Of a stretch of 64,000 nt of DNA, positions 24,583 to 38,500 are shown piece after piece. The notes under the pieces were generated by a model that searched no databases, was not told the DNA's origin, and saw nothing but the letters and a program-made list of their open reading frames with translations. The stretch comes from Eledone cirrhosa (Eukaryota > Mollusca > Cephalopoda > Octopoda > Eledonidae). The position numbers were made by a program, and so were the translations under genes. Numbering within the stretch: the stretch's first letter is position 1; each line of letters opens with the position of its first letter. The DNA lies in NCBI GenBank assembly GCA_964016885.1, contig OZ024744.1, forward strand, positions 117,563,412-117,627,411. Reading direction: 5' to 3'.

Positions 24583-24768
24583 TTGTTTCTACTTTAGGCA
24601 CAAGGCCAGCAATTATCCAGTGCATTACTGGTACTTTATTTTATCGACCCCGTAAGGATGAAAGGCAAAGTCAACCTCGGCGGGATTTGAACTCAGATCG
24701 TAAAGGGACGTAACTATGCTGGAAAGCATGGCGTCCGACCCTCTACCGATACTGCCAATCCACCGCCC
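24583..24768 (-). mobile_element. tRNA-derived SINE, minus strand, with 17-bp target duplication
   Basis: Antisense copy from TTGTTTCTACTTTAGGCACA to TACTGCCAATCCACCGCCC. TATCTCTATATATATAA stands at both 24566-24582 and 24769-24785. Confidence 0.88.
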
Positions 24769-25767
24769 TATCTCTATATATATAATGTCTCTCTATATAT
24801 ATATATCTCTATATATATAAAAATCATCAAAATCGGTAGAGAAATGTATAAAACGGAAGATGTCTGTCTGTGTGTGTGTGTATGATTTTCATGCATTTCT
24901 ACATTTCTCACCGATTTTGATGATTTTTTTTTCCACTGTGCTCCAAATTTACCAAGGATGGTCAACACGTAATAAATTTTGCCAAAAATTTCCTGCTCCT
25001 ATGAAAAAAAATCGATAAAACTAAATACATGCTGTAACCCTCTCTCTTACACGCTTATTCACTCTGTCTACTACCATCAACAATCTATGAAACTACATAC
25101 ATGTTGCAACTCTCTCTCTCTCTATATATATATATATATCACACACACACACATATAGATATACATCTAAAGAGAGAGTGTGAGATAGGTCGTTATACAG
25201 AGAGAGGTACAAGATAATCAGATAGAGAGAGAGAGAGAGAGAATGGTGACGAACGCTGCTTCACACACACACACAAACACACATATATATAAAGACAGAG
25301 AGCGAGAGAGAGAGAGAGAGATCTGCGTTTTCTTTATTGTTCTCCATTCTGTAGAGGAAGAGAGAGAGGGAGGGGGTATGAGAAAAAAGGGAGAGGGGTT
25401 GAGAATGAAAGAAAGTTTAAGCAAAGAATCGCTGCTTTCAACATTAACGGGATCTTCTGAAACTAAAAAATTCAATCTGTGAACGCAGAATTAAATATTT
25501 CGAGAAACGTTGCAGCTGAAGGAAAACAGGAAGACGATACTTTGATTCGTGAAGACGTTCCCTGGTAATGAACGGAAAAAAAGCGAGGATAATACGTCGT
25601 TATGTGGACCGAGAAGAACAATTTCATGCAAAGACAAGACCAAGTTTATGGTATAAATGGAGTCGTTAGACTAATATTCTATTTAAAATAACCGAATGAT
25701 TTCCAGCCCCGGAGTTTAAGAATGATGTAAATAAAATTGTAAACGAAAATGACAGGTTATTAAAATA

Positions 25768-25875
25768 GTTGTTTCTACATTTGGCACAAGGCCAGTACAT
25801 TACTGGTACTTTATTTGATCAACCCCCTAAGGATGAAAGGCAAAGTTAACCTCGACGGGATTTTAACTTTGCCTT
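25768..25875 (-). mobile_element. Truncated SINE ending in a 13-bp foldback
   Basis: Antisense SINE (GTTTCTACATTTGGCACAAG..GGTACTTTATTTGATCAACC), internally shortened. AAGGCAAAGTTAA (25837-25849) is followed 13 bases later by its exact complement TTAACTTTGCCTT (25863-25875), where other copies continue as GAACTCAGA. The copy thus switches strand. Confidence 0.8.
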
Positions 25876-26396
25876 AAAATAGTAAAAGTAAATAGTGAAG
25901 ATTTAGGTCAGTACATACGTATGCACCGACGGACATACACATACTTATACAGACACACACACATACACACACACATGCACGCACACGAGCGTGTGTAAAC
26001 CTTATGCATTTCGACAGTATTTTCACCAAACTTAAGACTTAGGTTACTTATGTACTCCGGATGGTCATGGGCACTTTCATTTTTCCAGATATTGATTATA
26101 GGGCCTCCCGGCAGATAACCCCCTTTAACCACTTCCTTGGAGTCGACTGAAGCACTGCAGTGCAATGCAACAAAACGTCATAACTTCTGGAGTTCGCAAC
26201 CGATTTTCACAAACCTTGACACATGGGCTACGTTTGTCCTACAGATGAATGTGAACTCTCAGAATTGGCACATATTGAGTAGGGGACCCCTGGGGGCAGG
26301 AACCCCCTTTTGGAAAAAGCCAATGATTTTGTAAAAGTATAGTTTTCGAAGCAGCATAGAAGTATTGACATAAATGGTATACATAACTGCTATTTA

Positions 26397-26427
26397 ATAC
26401 CCGAGCAACGCCGGGTATCTCTGCTAG
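26397..26427 (+). repeat. Helitron-type 3' terminal hairpin and CTAG
   Basis: A 7-bp perfect stem (ATACCCG/CGGGTAT), loop AGCAACGC, a 5-nt spacer, then CTAG. This is the layout by which Helitron 3' ends are recognised. Confidence 0.75.
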
Positions 26428-26540
26428 TATATATATATATGTATATATATGTGTGTGTGTGTAGTTGGGTCTTTGTATGTAGGTGTACATGTGGGTGTAT
26501 ATATATGTAGCATTGCCTGGATGCTAACACCTATGTGTAT
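26428..26540. repeat. (TA)n/(GT)n microsatellite and degenerate array edge
   Basis: TATATATATGTATATATATG and (GT)n, then a short stretch whose GCTAACACCTATGTGTAT (26523-26540) looks like a decayed satellite monomer fragment. Confidence 0.65.
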
Positions 26541-29500
26541 GCCTAACACTATTATAATTACTGTTAGTACTACTGTAAGATCTTTAGTACCTAGCCTAAC
26601 ACTACTATAATTACTGTTAGTACTACTGTAAGATCTTTAGTACCTAGCCTAACACTACTATAATTACTGTTAGTACTACTGTAAGATCTTTAGTACCTAG
26701 CCTAACACTATTATAATTACTGGTGGTACTACTGTAAGATCTTTAGTACCTAGCCTAACACTACTATAATTACTGGTGGTACTACTGTAAGATCTTTAGT
26801 ACCTAGCCTAACACTACTATAATTACTGTTAGAACTACTGTAAGATCTTTAGTACCTAGCCTAACACTACTATAATTACTGTTAGTACTACTGTAAGATC
26901 TTTAGTACCTAGCCTAACACTATTATAATTACTGGTGGTACTACTGTAAGATCTTTAGTACCTAGCCTAACACTACTATAATTACTGGTGGTACTACTGT
27001 AAGATCTTTAGTACCTAGCCTAACACTACTATAATTACTGGTGGTACTACTGTAAGATCTTTAGTACCTAGCCTAACACTACTATAATTACTGGTGGTAC
27101 TACTGTAAGATCTTTAGTACCTAGCCTAACACTACTATAATTACTGTTAGTACTACTGTAAGATCTTTAGTACCTAGCCTAACACTACTATAATTACTGG
27201 TGGTACTACTGTAAGATCTTTAGTACCTAGCCTAACACTACTATAATTACTGGTGGTACTACTGTAAGATCTTTAGTACCTAGCCTAACACTACTATAAT
27301 TACTGTTAGTACTACTGTAAGATCTTTAGTACCTAGCCTAACACTACTATACTTACTGGTGGTACTACTGTAAGATCTTTAGTACCTAGCCTAACACTAC
27401 TATAATTACTGTTAGTACTACTGTAAGATCTTTAGTACCTAGCCTAACACTACTATAATTACTGTTAGTACTACTGTAAGATCTTTAGTACCTAGCCTAA
27501 CACTACTATAATTACTGTTAGTACTACTGTAGGATCTTTAGTACTTAGCCTAACACTACTATAATTACTGGTGGTACTACTGTAAGATCTTTAGTACCTA
27601 GCCTAACACTACTATAATTACTGGTGGTACTACTGTAAGATCTTTAGTACCTAGCCTAACACTACTATAATTACTGGTGGTACTACTGTAAGATCTTTAG
27701 TACCTAGCCTAACACTACTATAATTACTGGTGGTACTACTATAAGATCTTTAGTACCTAGCCTAACACTACTATAATTACTGTTAGTACTACTGTAAGAT
27801 CTTTAGTACCTAGCCTAACACTACTATAATTACTGGTGGTACTACTGTATGATCTTTAGTACCTAGCCTAACACTACTATTATTACTGGTGGTACTACTG
27901 TAAGATCTTTAGTACCTAGCCTAACACTACTATAATTACTGGTGGTACTACTGTAAGATCTTTAGTACCTAGCCTAACACTATTATAATTACTGGTGGTA
28001 CTACTGTAAGATCTTTAGTACCTAGTCTAACACTACTATAATTACTGGTGGTACTACTGTAAGATCTTTAGTACCTAGCCTAACACTACTATAATTACTG
28101 GTGGTACTACTGTAAGATCTTTAGTACCTAGCCTAACACTACTATAATTACTGGTGGTACTACTGTAAGATCTTTAGTACCTAGCCTAACACTACTATAA
28201 TTACTGGTGGTACTACTGTAAGATCTTTAGTACCTAGCCTAACACTACTATAATTACTGGTGGTACTACTCTAAGATCTTTAGTACCTAGCCTAACACTA
28301 CTATAATTACTGGTGGTACTACTGTAAGATCTTTAGTACCTAGCCTAACACTACTATAATTACTGGTGGTACTACTGTAAGATCTTTAGTACCTAGCCTA
28401 ACACTACTATAATTACTGGTGGTACTACTGTAAGATCTTTAGTATCTAGCCTAACACTACTATAATTACTGTTAGTACTACTGTAAGATCTTTAGTACTT
28501 AGCCTAACACTACTATAATTACTGGTGGTACTACTGTAAGATCTTTAGTACCTAGCCTAACACTACTATAATTACTGTCAGTACTACTGTAACATCTTTA
28601 GTACCTAGCCTAACACTACTATAATTACTGGTGGTACTACTGTAAGATCTTTAGTACCTAGCCTAACACTACTATAATTACTGGTGGTACTACTGTAAGA
28701 TCTTTAGTACCTAGCCTAACACTACTATAATTACTGGTGGTACTACTGTAAGATCTTTAGTACCTAGCCTAACACTACTATAATTACTGTTAGTACTACT
28801 GTAAGATCTTTAGTACCTAGCCTAACACTACTATAATTACTGGTGGTACTACTGTAAGATCTTTAGTACCTAGCCTAACACTACTATAATTACTGGTGGT
28901 ACTACTGTAAGATCTTTAGTATCTAGCCTAACACTACTATAATTACTGGTGGTATTACTGTAAGATCTTTAGTACCTAGCCTAACACTACTATAATTACT
29001 GGTGGTACTACTGTAAGATCTTTAGTACCTAGCCTAACACTACTATAATTACTGGTGGTACTACTGTAAGATCTTTAGTATCTAGCCTAACACTACTATA
29101 ATTACTGTTAGTACTACTGTAAGATCTTTAGTACCTAGCCTAACACTACTATAATTACTGGTGGTACTACTGTAAGATCTTTAGTACCTCGCCTAACACT
29201 ACTATAATTACTGGTGGTACTACTGTAAGATCTTTAGTACCTAGCCTAACACTATTATAATTACTGATAGTACTACTGTAAGATCTTTAGTACCTAGCCT
29301 AACACTACTATAATTACTGTTAGTACTACTGTAAGATGTTTAGTACCTAGCCTAACACTACTATAATTACTGGTGGTACTACTGTAAGATCTTTAGTACC
29401 TAGCCTAACACTACTATAATTACTGGTGGTACTACTGTAAGATCTTTAGTACCTAGCCTAACACTACTATAATTACTGGTGGTACTACTGTAAGATCTTT

Positions 29501-32500
29501 AGTACCTAGCCTAACACTACTATAATTACTGTTAGTACTACTGTAAGATCTTTAGTAACTAGCCTAACACTACTATAATTACTGGTAGTACTACTGTAAG
29601 ACCTTTAGTACCTAGCCTAACACTACTATAATTACTGGTGGTACTACTGTAAGATCTTTAGTACCTAGCCTAACACTACTATAATTGCTGGTGGTACTAC
29701 TGTAAGATCTTTAGTACCTAGCCTAACACTACTATAATTACTGTTAGTACTACTGTAAGATCTTTAGTACCTAGCCTAACACTACTATAATTACTGATAG
29801 TACTACTGTAAGATCTTTAGTACCTAGCCTAACACTACTATAATTACTGGTGGTACTACTGTAAGATCTTTAGTACCTAGCCTAACACTACTATAATTAC
29901 TGGTGGTACTACTGTAAGATCTTTAGTACCTAGCCTAACACTACTATAATTACTGTTAGTACTACTGTAAGATCTTTAGTACCTAGCCTAACACTACTAT
30001 AATTACTGGTAGTACTACTGTAAGATCTTTAGTACCTAGCCTAACACTATTATAATTACTGGTGGTACTGCTGTAAGATCTTTAGTACCTAGCCTAACAC
30101 TACTATAATTACTGGTGGTACTACTGTAAGATCTTTAGTACCTAGCCTAACACTACTATAATTACTGGTGGTACTACTGTAAGATCTTTAGTACCTAGCC
30201 TAACACTACTATAATTACTGGTAGTACTACTGTAAGATCTTTAGTACCTAGCCTAACACTATTATAATTACTGGTGGTACTACTGTAAGATCTTTAGTAC
30301 CTAGCCTAACACTACTATAATTACTGGTGGTACTACTGTAAGATCTTTAGTACCTAGCCTAACACTACTATAATTACTGGTGGTACTACTGTAAGATCTT
30401 TAGTACCTAGCCTAACACTACTATAATTACTGTTAGTACTACTGTAAGATCTTTAGTACCTAGCCTAACACTACTATAATTACTGGTGGTACTACTATAA
30501 GATCTTTAGTACCTAGCCTAACACTACTATAATTACTGGTGGTACTACTGTAAGATCTTTAGTACCTAGCCTAACACTACTATAATTACTGTTAGTACTA
30601 CTGTAAGATCTTTAGTACCTAGCCTAACACTATTATAATTACTGTTAGTACTACTGTAAGATCTTTAGTACCTAGCCTAACACTACTATAATTACTGGTG
30701 GTACTACTGTAAGATCTTTAGTACCTAGCCTAACACTACTATAATTACTGTTAGTACTACTGTAAGATCTTTAGTACCTAGCCTAACATTATTATAATTA
30801 CTGTTAGTACTACTGTAAGATCTTTAGTACCTAGCCTAACACTACTATAATTACTGGTGGTACTACTGTAAGATCTTTAGTACCTAGCCTAACACTACTA
30901 TAATTACTGGTGGTACTACTGTAAGATCTTTAGTACCTAGCCTAACACTACTATAATTACTGTTAGTACTACTGTAAGATCTTTAGTACCTAGCCTAACA
31001 TTATTATAATTACTGTTAGTACTACTGTAAGATCTTTAGTACCTAGCCTAACACTACTATAATTACTGGTGGTACTACTGTAAGATCTTTAGTACCTAGC
31101 CTAACACTACTATAATTACTGGTGGTACTACTGTAAGATCTTTAGTACCTAGCCTAACACTACTATAATTACTGTTAGTACTACTGTAAGATCTTTAGTA
31201 CCTAGCCTAACACTACTATAATTACTGGTAGTACTACTGTAAGATCTTTAGTACCTAGCCTAACACTACTATAATTACTGGTGGTACTACTGTAAGATCT
31301 TTAGTACCTAGCCTAACACTACTATAATTACTGTTAGTACTACTGTAAGATCTTTAGTACCTAGCCTAACACTACTATAATTACTGGTGGTACTATTGTA
31401 AGATCTTTAGTACCTAGCCTAACACTACTATAATTACTGGTGGTACTACTGTAAGATCTTTAGTACCTAGCCTAACACTACTATAATTACTGGTGGTACT
31501 ACTGTAAGATCTTTAGTACATAGCCTAACACTAATATAATTACTGTTAGTACTACTGTAAGATCTTTAGTACCTAGCCTAACACTACTATAATTACTGGT
31601 GGTACTACTGTAAGATCTTTAGTACCTAGCCTAACGCTACTATAATTACTGGTGGTACTACTGTAAGATCTTTAGTACCTAGCCTAACACTACTATAATT
31701 ACTGTTAGTACTACTGTAAGATCTTTAGTACCTAGCCTAACACTACTATAATTACTGGTGGTACTACTGTAAGATCTTTAGTACCAAGCCTAACACTACT
31801 ATAATTACTGGTGGTACTACTGTAAGATCTTTAGTACCTAGCCTAACACTACTATAATTACTGGTGGTACTACTGTAAGATCTTTAGTACCTAGCCTAAC
31901 ACTACTATAATTACTGGTGGTACTACTGTAAGATCTTTAGTACCTAGCCTAACACTACTATAATTACTGTTAGTACTACTGTAAGATCTTTAGTACCTAG
32001 CCTAACACTACTATAATTACTGGTGGTACTACTGTAAGATCTTTAGTACCTAGCCTAACACTACTATAATTACTGGTGGTACTACTGTAAGATCTTTAGT
32101 ACCTAGCCTAACACTACTATAATTACTGGTGGTACTACTGTAAGATCTTTAGTACCTAGCCTAACACTACTATAATTACTGTTAGTACTACTGTAAGATC
32201 TTTAGTACCTAGCCTAACACTACTATAATTACTGGTAGTACTACTGTAAGATCTTTAGTACCTAGCCTAACACTACTATAATTACTGGTGGTACTACTGT
32301 AAGATCTTTAGTATCTAGCCTAATACTACTATAATTACTGTTAGTACTACTGTAAGATCTTTAGTACCTAGCCTAACACTACTATAATTACTGTTAGTAC
32401 TACTGTAAGATCTTTAGTACCTAGTCTAACACTACTATAATTACTGGTGGTACTACTGTAAGATCTTTAGTATCTAGCCTAACACTACTATAATTACTGT

Positions 32501-35500
32501 TAGTACTACTGTAAGATCTTTAGTACCTAGCCTAACACTACTATAATTACTGGTGGTACTACTGTAAGATCTTTAGTACCTAGCCTAACACTACTATAAT
32601 TACTGTTAGTACTACTGTAAGATCTTTAGTACCTAGCCTAACACTACTATAATTACTGTTAGTACTACTGTAAGATCTTTAGTACCTAGCCTAACACTAC
32701 TATAATTACTGGTGGTACTACTGGAAGATCTTTAGTACCTAGCCTAACACTACTATAATTACTGGTGGTACTACTGTAAGATCTTTAGTACCTAGCCTAA
32801 CACTACTATAATTACTGGTGGTACTACTGTAAGATCTTTAGTACCTAGCCTAACACTACTATAATTACTGGTGGTACTACTGTAAGATCTTTAGTACCTA
32901 GCCTAACACTACTATAATTACTGGTGGTACTACTGTAAGATCTTTAGTACCTAGCCTGACACTACTATAATTACTGGTGGTACTACTGTAAGATCTTTAG
33001 TATCTAGCCTAACACTACTATAATTACTGGTGGTACTACTGTAAGGTCTTTAGTACCTAGCCTAACACTACTATAATTACTGTTAGTACTACTGTAAGAT
33101 CTTTAGTACCTAGCCTAACACTACTATAATTACTGGTGGTACTACTGTAAGATCTTTAGTACCTAGCCTAACACTACTATAATTACTGTGAGTACTACTG
33201 TAAGATCTTTAGTACCTAGCCTAACACTACTATAATTACTGGTGGTACTACTGTAAGATCTTTAGTACCTAGCCTAACACTACTATAATTACTGGTGGTA
33301 CTACTGTAAGATCTTTAGTACCTAGCCTAACACTACTATAATTACTGGTGGTACTACTGTAAGATCTTTAGTACCTAGCCTAACATTACTATAATTACTG
33401 TTAGTACTACTGTAAGATCTTTAGTACCTAGCCTAACACTACTATAATTACTGGTAGTACTACTGTAAGATCTTTAGTACCTAGCCTAACACTACTATAA
33501 TTACTGGTGGTACTACTGTAAGATCTTTAGTATCTAGCCTAATACTACTATAATTACTGTTAGTACTACTGTAAGATCTTTAGTACCTAGCCTAACACTA
33601 CTATAATTACTGTTAGTACTACTGTAAGATCTTTAGTACCTAGTCTAACACTACTATAATTACTGGTGGTACTACTGTAAGATCTTTAGTATCTAGCCTA
33701 ACACTACTATAATTACTGTTAGTACTACTGTAAGATCTTTAGTACCTAGCCTAACACTACTATAATTACTGGTGGTACTACTGTAAGATCTTTAGTACCT
33801 AGTCTAACACTACTATAATTACTGTTAGTACTACTGTAAGAGCTTTAGTACCTAGTCTAACACTACTATAATTACTGTTAGTACTACTGTAAGATCTTTA
33901 GTACCTAGCCTAACACTACTATAATTACTGTTAGTACTAATGTAAGATCTTTAGTACCTAGCCTAACACTACTATAATTACTGTTAGTACTACTGTAAGA
34001 TCTTTAGTACCTAGCCTAACACTATTATAATTACTGGTGGTACTACTGTAAGATCTTTAGTACCTAGCCTAACACTACTATAATTACTGTGAGTACTACT
34101 GTAAGATCTTTAGTACCTAGCCTAACACTACTATAATTACTGGTGGTACTACTGTAAGATCTTTAGTACCTAGCCTAACACTACTATAATTACTGGTGGT
34201 ACTACTGTAAGATCTTTAGTACCTCGCCTAACACTACTATAATTACTGGTGGTACTACTGTAAGATCTTTAGTACCTAGCCTAACACTACTATAATTACT
34301 GTTAGTACTACTGTAAGATCTTTAGTACCTAGCCTAACACTACTATAATTACTGGTAGTACTACTGTAAGATCTTTAGTACCTAGCCTAACACTACTATA
34401 ATTACTGGTGGTACTACTGTAAGATCTTTAGTATCTAGCCTAATACTACTATAATTACTGTTAGTACTACTGTAAGATCTTTAGTACCTAGCCTAACACT
34501 ACTATAATTACTGTTAGTACTACTGTAAGATCTTTAGTACCTAGTCTAACACTACTATAATTACTGGTGGTACTACTGTAAGATCTTTAGTATCTAGCCT
34601 AACACTACTATAATTACTGTTAGTACTACTGTAAGATCTTTAGTACCTAGCCTAACACTACTATAATTACTGGTGGTACTACTGTAAGATCTTTAGTACC
34701 TAGTCTAACACTACTATAATTACTGTTAGTACTACTGTAAGATCTTTAGTACCTAGCCTAACACTACTATAATTACTGTTAGTACTAATGTAAGATCTTT
34801 AGTACCTAGCCTAACACTACTATAATTACTGTTAGTACTACTGTAAGATCTTTAGTACCTAGCCTAACACTATTATAATTACTGGTGGTACTACTGTAAG
34901 ATCTTTAGTACCTAGCCTAACACTATTATAATTACTGGTGGTACTACTGTAAGATCTTTAGTACCTAGCCTAACACTACTATAATTACTGGTGGTACTAC
35001 TGTAAGATCTTTAGTACCTAGCCTAACACTACTATAATTACTGTTAGTACTACTGTAAGATCTTTAGTACCTAGCCTAACACTACTATAATTACTGTTAG
35101 TACTAATGTAAGATCTTTAGTACCTAGCCTAACACTACTATAATTACTGTTAGTACTACTGTAAGATCTTTAGTACCTAGCCTAACACTATTATAATTAC
35201 TGGTGGTACTACTGTAAGATCTTTAGTACCTAGCCTAACACTATTATAATTACTGGTGGTACTACTGTAAGATCTTTAGTACCTAGCCTAACACTACTAT
35301 AATTACTGGTGGTACTACTGTAAGATCTTTAGTACCTAGCCTAACACTACTATAATTACTGTTAGTACTACTGTAAGATCTTTAGTACCTAGCCTAACAC
35401 TACTATAATTACTGTTAGTACTACTGTAAGATCTTTAGTACCTAGCCTAACACTACTATAATTACTGGTGGTACTATTGGAAGATCTTTAGTACCTAGCC

Positions 35501-38500
35501 TAACACTACTATAATTACTGGTGGTACTACTGTAAGATCTTTAGTACCTAGCCTAACACTACTATAATTACTGGTGGTACTACTGTAAGATCTTTAGTAC
35601 CTAGCCTAACACTACTATAATTACTGGTGGTACTACTGTAAGATCTTTAGTACCTAGCCTAACACTACTATAATTACTGGTGGTACTACTGTAAGATCTT
35701 TAGTACCTAGCCTAACACTACTATAATTACTGGTGGTACTACTGTAAGATCTTTAGTACCTAGCCTAACACTACTATAATAACTGGTGGTACTACTGTAA
35801 GGTCTTTAGTACCTAGCCTAACACTACTATAATTACTGTTAGTACTACTGTAAGATCTTTAGTACCTAGCCTAACACTACTATAATTACTGGTGGTACTA
35901 CTGTAAGATCTTTAGTACCTAGCCTAACACTACTATAATTACTGTTAGTACTACTGTAAGATCTTTAGTACCTAGCCTAACACTACTATAATTACTGGTG
36001 GTACTACTGTAAGATCTTTAGTACCTAGCCTAACACTACTATAATTACTGGTGGTACTACTGTAAGATCTTTAGTACCTAGCCTAACACTACTATAATTA
36101 CTGGTGGTACTACTGTAAGATCTTTAGTACCTAGCCTAACACTACTATAATTACTGTTAGTACTACTGTAAGATCTTTAGTACCTAGCCTAACACTACTA
36201 TAATTACTGGTAGTACTACTGTAAGATCTTTAGTACCTAGCCTAACACTACTATAATTACTGGTGGTACTACTGTAAGATCTTTAGTACCTAGCCTAACA
36301 CTACTATAATTACTGTGAGTACTACTGTAAGATCTTTAGTACCTAGCCTAACACTACTATAATTACTGGTGGTACTACTGTAAGATCTTTAGTACCTAGC
36401 CTAACACTACTATAATTACTGGTGGTACTACTGTAAGATCTTTAGTACCTAGCCTAACACTACTATAATTACTGGTGGTACTACTGTAAGATCTTTAGTA
36501 CCTAGCCTAACACTACTATAATTACTGGTGGTACTACTGTAAGATCTTTAGTACCTAGCCTAACACTACTATAATTACTGTGAGTACTACTGTAAGATCT
36601 TTAGTACCTAGCCTAACACTACTATAATTACTGGTGGTACTACTGTAAGATCTTTAGTACCTAGCCTAACACTACTATAATTACTGGTGGTACTACTGTA
36701 AGATCTTTAGTACCTAGCCTAACACTACTATAATTACTGGTGGTACTACTGTAAGATCTTTAGTACCTAGCCTAACACTACTATAATTACTGGTGGTACT
36801 ACTGTAAGATCTTTAGTACCTAGCCTAACACTACTATAATTACTGTTAGTACTACTGTAAGATCTTTAGTACCTAGCCTAACACTACTATAATTACTGGT
36901 AGTACTACTGTAAGATCTTTAGTACCTAGCCTAACACTACTATAATTACTGGTGGTACTACTGTAAGATCTTTAGTATCTAGCCTAATACTACTATAATT
37001 ACTGTTAGTACTACTGTAAGATCTTTAGTACCTAGCCTAACACTACTATAATTACTGTTAGTACTACTGTAAGATCTTTAGTACCTAGTCTAACACTACT
37101 ATAATTACTGGTGGTACTACTGTAAGATCTTTAGTATCTAGCCTAACACTACTATAATTACTGTTAGTACTACTGTAAGATCTTTAGTACCTAGCCTAAC
37201 ACTACTATAATTACTGGTGGTACTACTGTAAGATCTTTAGTACCTAGTCTAACACTACTATAATTACTGTTAGTACTACTGTAAGAGCTTTAGTACCTAG
37301 TCTAACACTACTATAATTACTGTTAGTACTACTGTAAGATCTTTAGTACCTAGCCTAACACTACTATAATTACTGTTAGTACTAATGTAAGATCTTTAGT
37401 ACCTAGCCTAACACTACTATAATTACTGTTAGTACTACTGTAAGATCTTTAGTACCTAGCCTAACACTATTATAATTACTGGTGGTACTACTGTAAGATC
37501 TTTAGTACCTAGCCTAACACTACTATAATTACTGTGAGTACTACTGTAAGATCTTTAGTACCTAGCCTAACACTACTATAATTACTGGTGGTACTACTGT
37601 AAGATCTTTAGTACCTAGCCTAACACTACTATAATTACTGGTGGTACTACTGTAAGATCTTTAGTACCTCGCCTAACACTACTATAATTACTGGTGGTAC
37701 TACTGTAAGATCTTTAGTACCTAGCCTAACACTACTATAATTACTGTTAGTACTACTGTAAGATCTTTAGTACCTAGCATAACACTACTATAATTACTGG
37801 TAGTACTACTGTAAGATCTTTAGTACCTAGCCTAACACTACTATAATTACTGGTGGTACTACTGTAAGATCTTTAGTATCTAGCCTAATACTACTATAAT
37901 TACTGTTAGTACTACTGTAAGATCTTTAGTACCTAGCCTAACACTACTATAATTACTGGTGGTACTACTGTAAGATCTTTAGTACCTAGCCTAACACTAC
38001 TATAATTACTGGTGGTACTACTGTAAGATCTTTAGTACCTAGCCTAACACTACTATAATTACTGTTAGTACTACTGTAAGATCTTTAGTACCTAGCCTAA
38101 CACTACTATAATTACTGTTAGTACTAATGTAAGATCTTTAGTACCTAGCCTAACACTACTATAATTACTGTTAGTACTACTGTAAGATCTTTAGTACCTA
38201 GCCTAACACTATTATAATTACTGGTGGTACTACTGTAAGATCTTTAGTACCTAGCCTAACACTATTATAATTACTGGTGGTACTACTGTAAGATCTTTAG
38301 TACCTAGCCTAACACTACTATAATTACTGGTGGTACTACTGTAAGATCTTTAGTACCTAGCCTAACACTACTATAATTACTGTTAGTACTACTGTAAGAT
38401 CTTTAGTACCTAGCCTAACACTACTATAATTACTGTTAGTACTACTGTAAGATCTTTAGTACCTAGCCTAACACTACTATAATTACTGGTGGTACTATTG

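Larger units (their letters stand above)
24806..26427 (+). mobile_element. Helitron-like non-autonomous element
   Basis: The 3' end shows the Helitron signature: a stem-loop with arms ATACCCG (26397-26403) and CGGGTAT (26412-26418), then CTCTGCTAG (ends 26427) followed by a host T. The 5' end is taken as TCTCTATATATATAAAAATC at 24806 after an A. An alternative TC start at 24788 is possible. No Rep/helicase frame is present. The interior has GA- and CA-rich repeats (25120-25350), a truncated SINE (25768-25875) and a unique ~500-bp 3' part. The 5' boundary is an inference. Confidence 0.65.
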
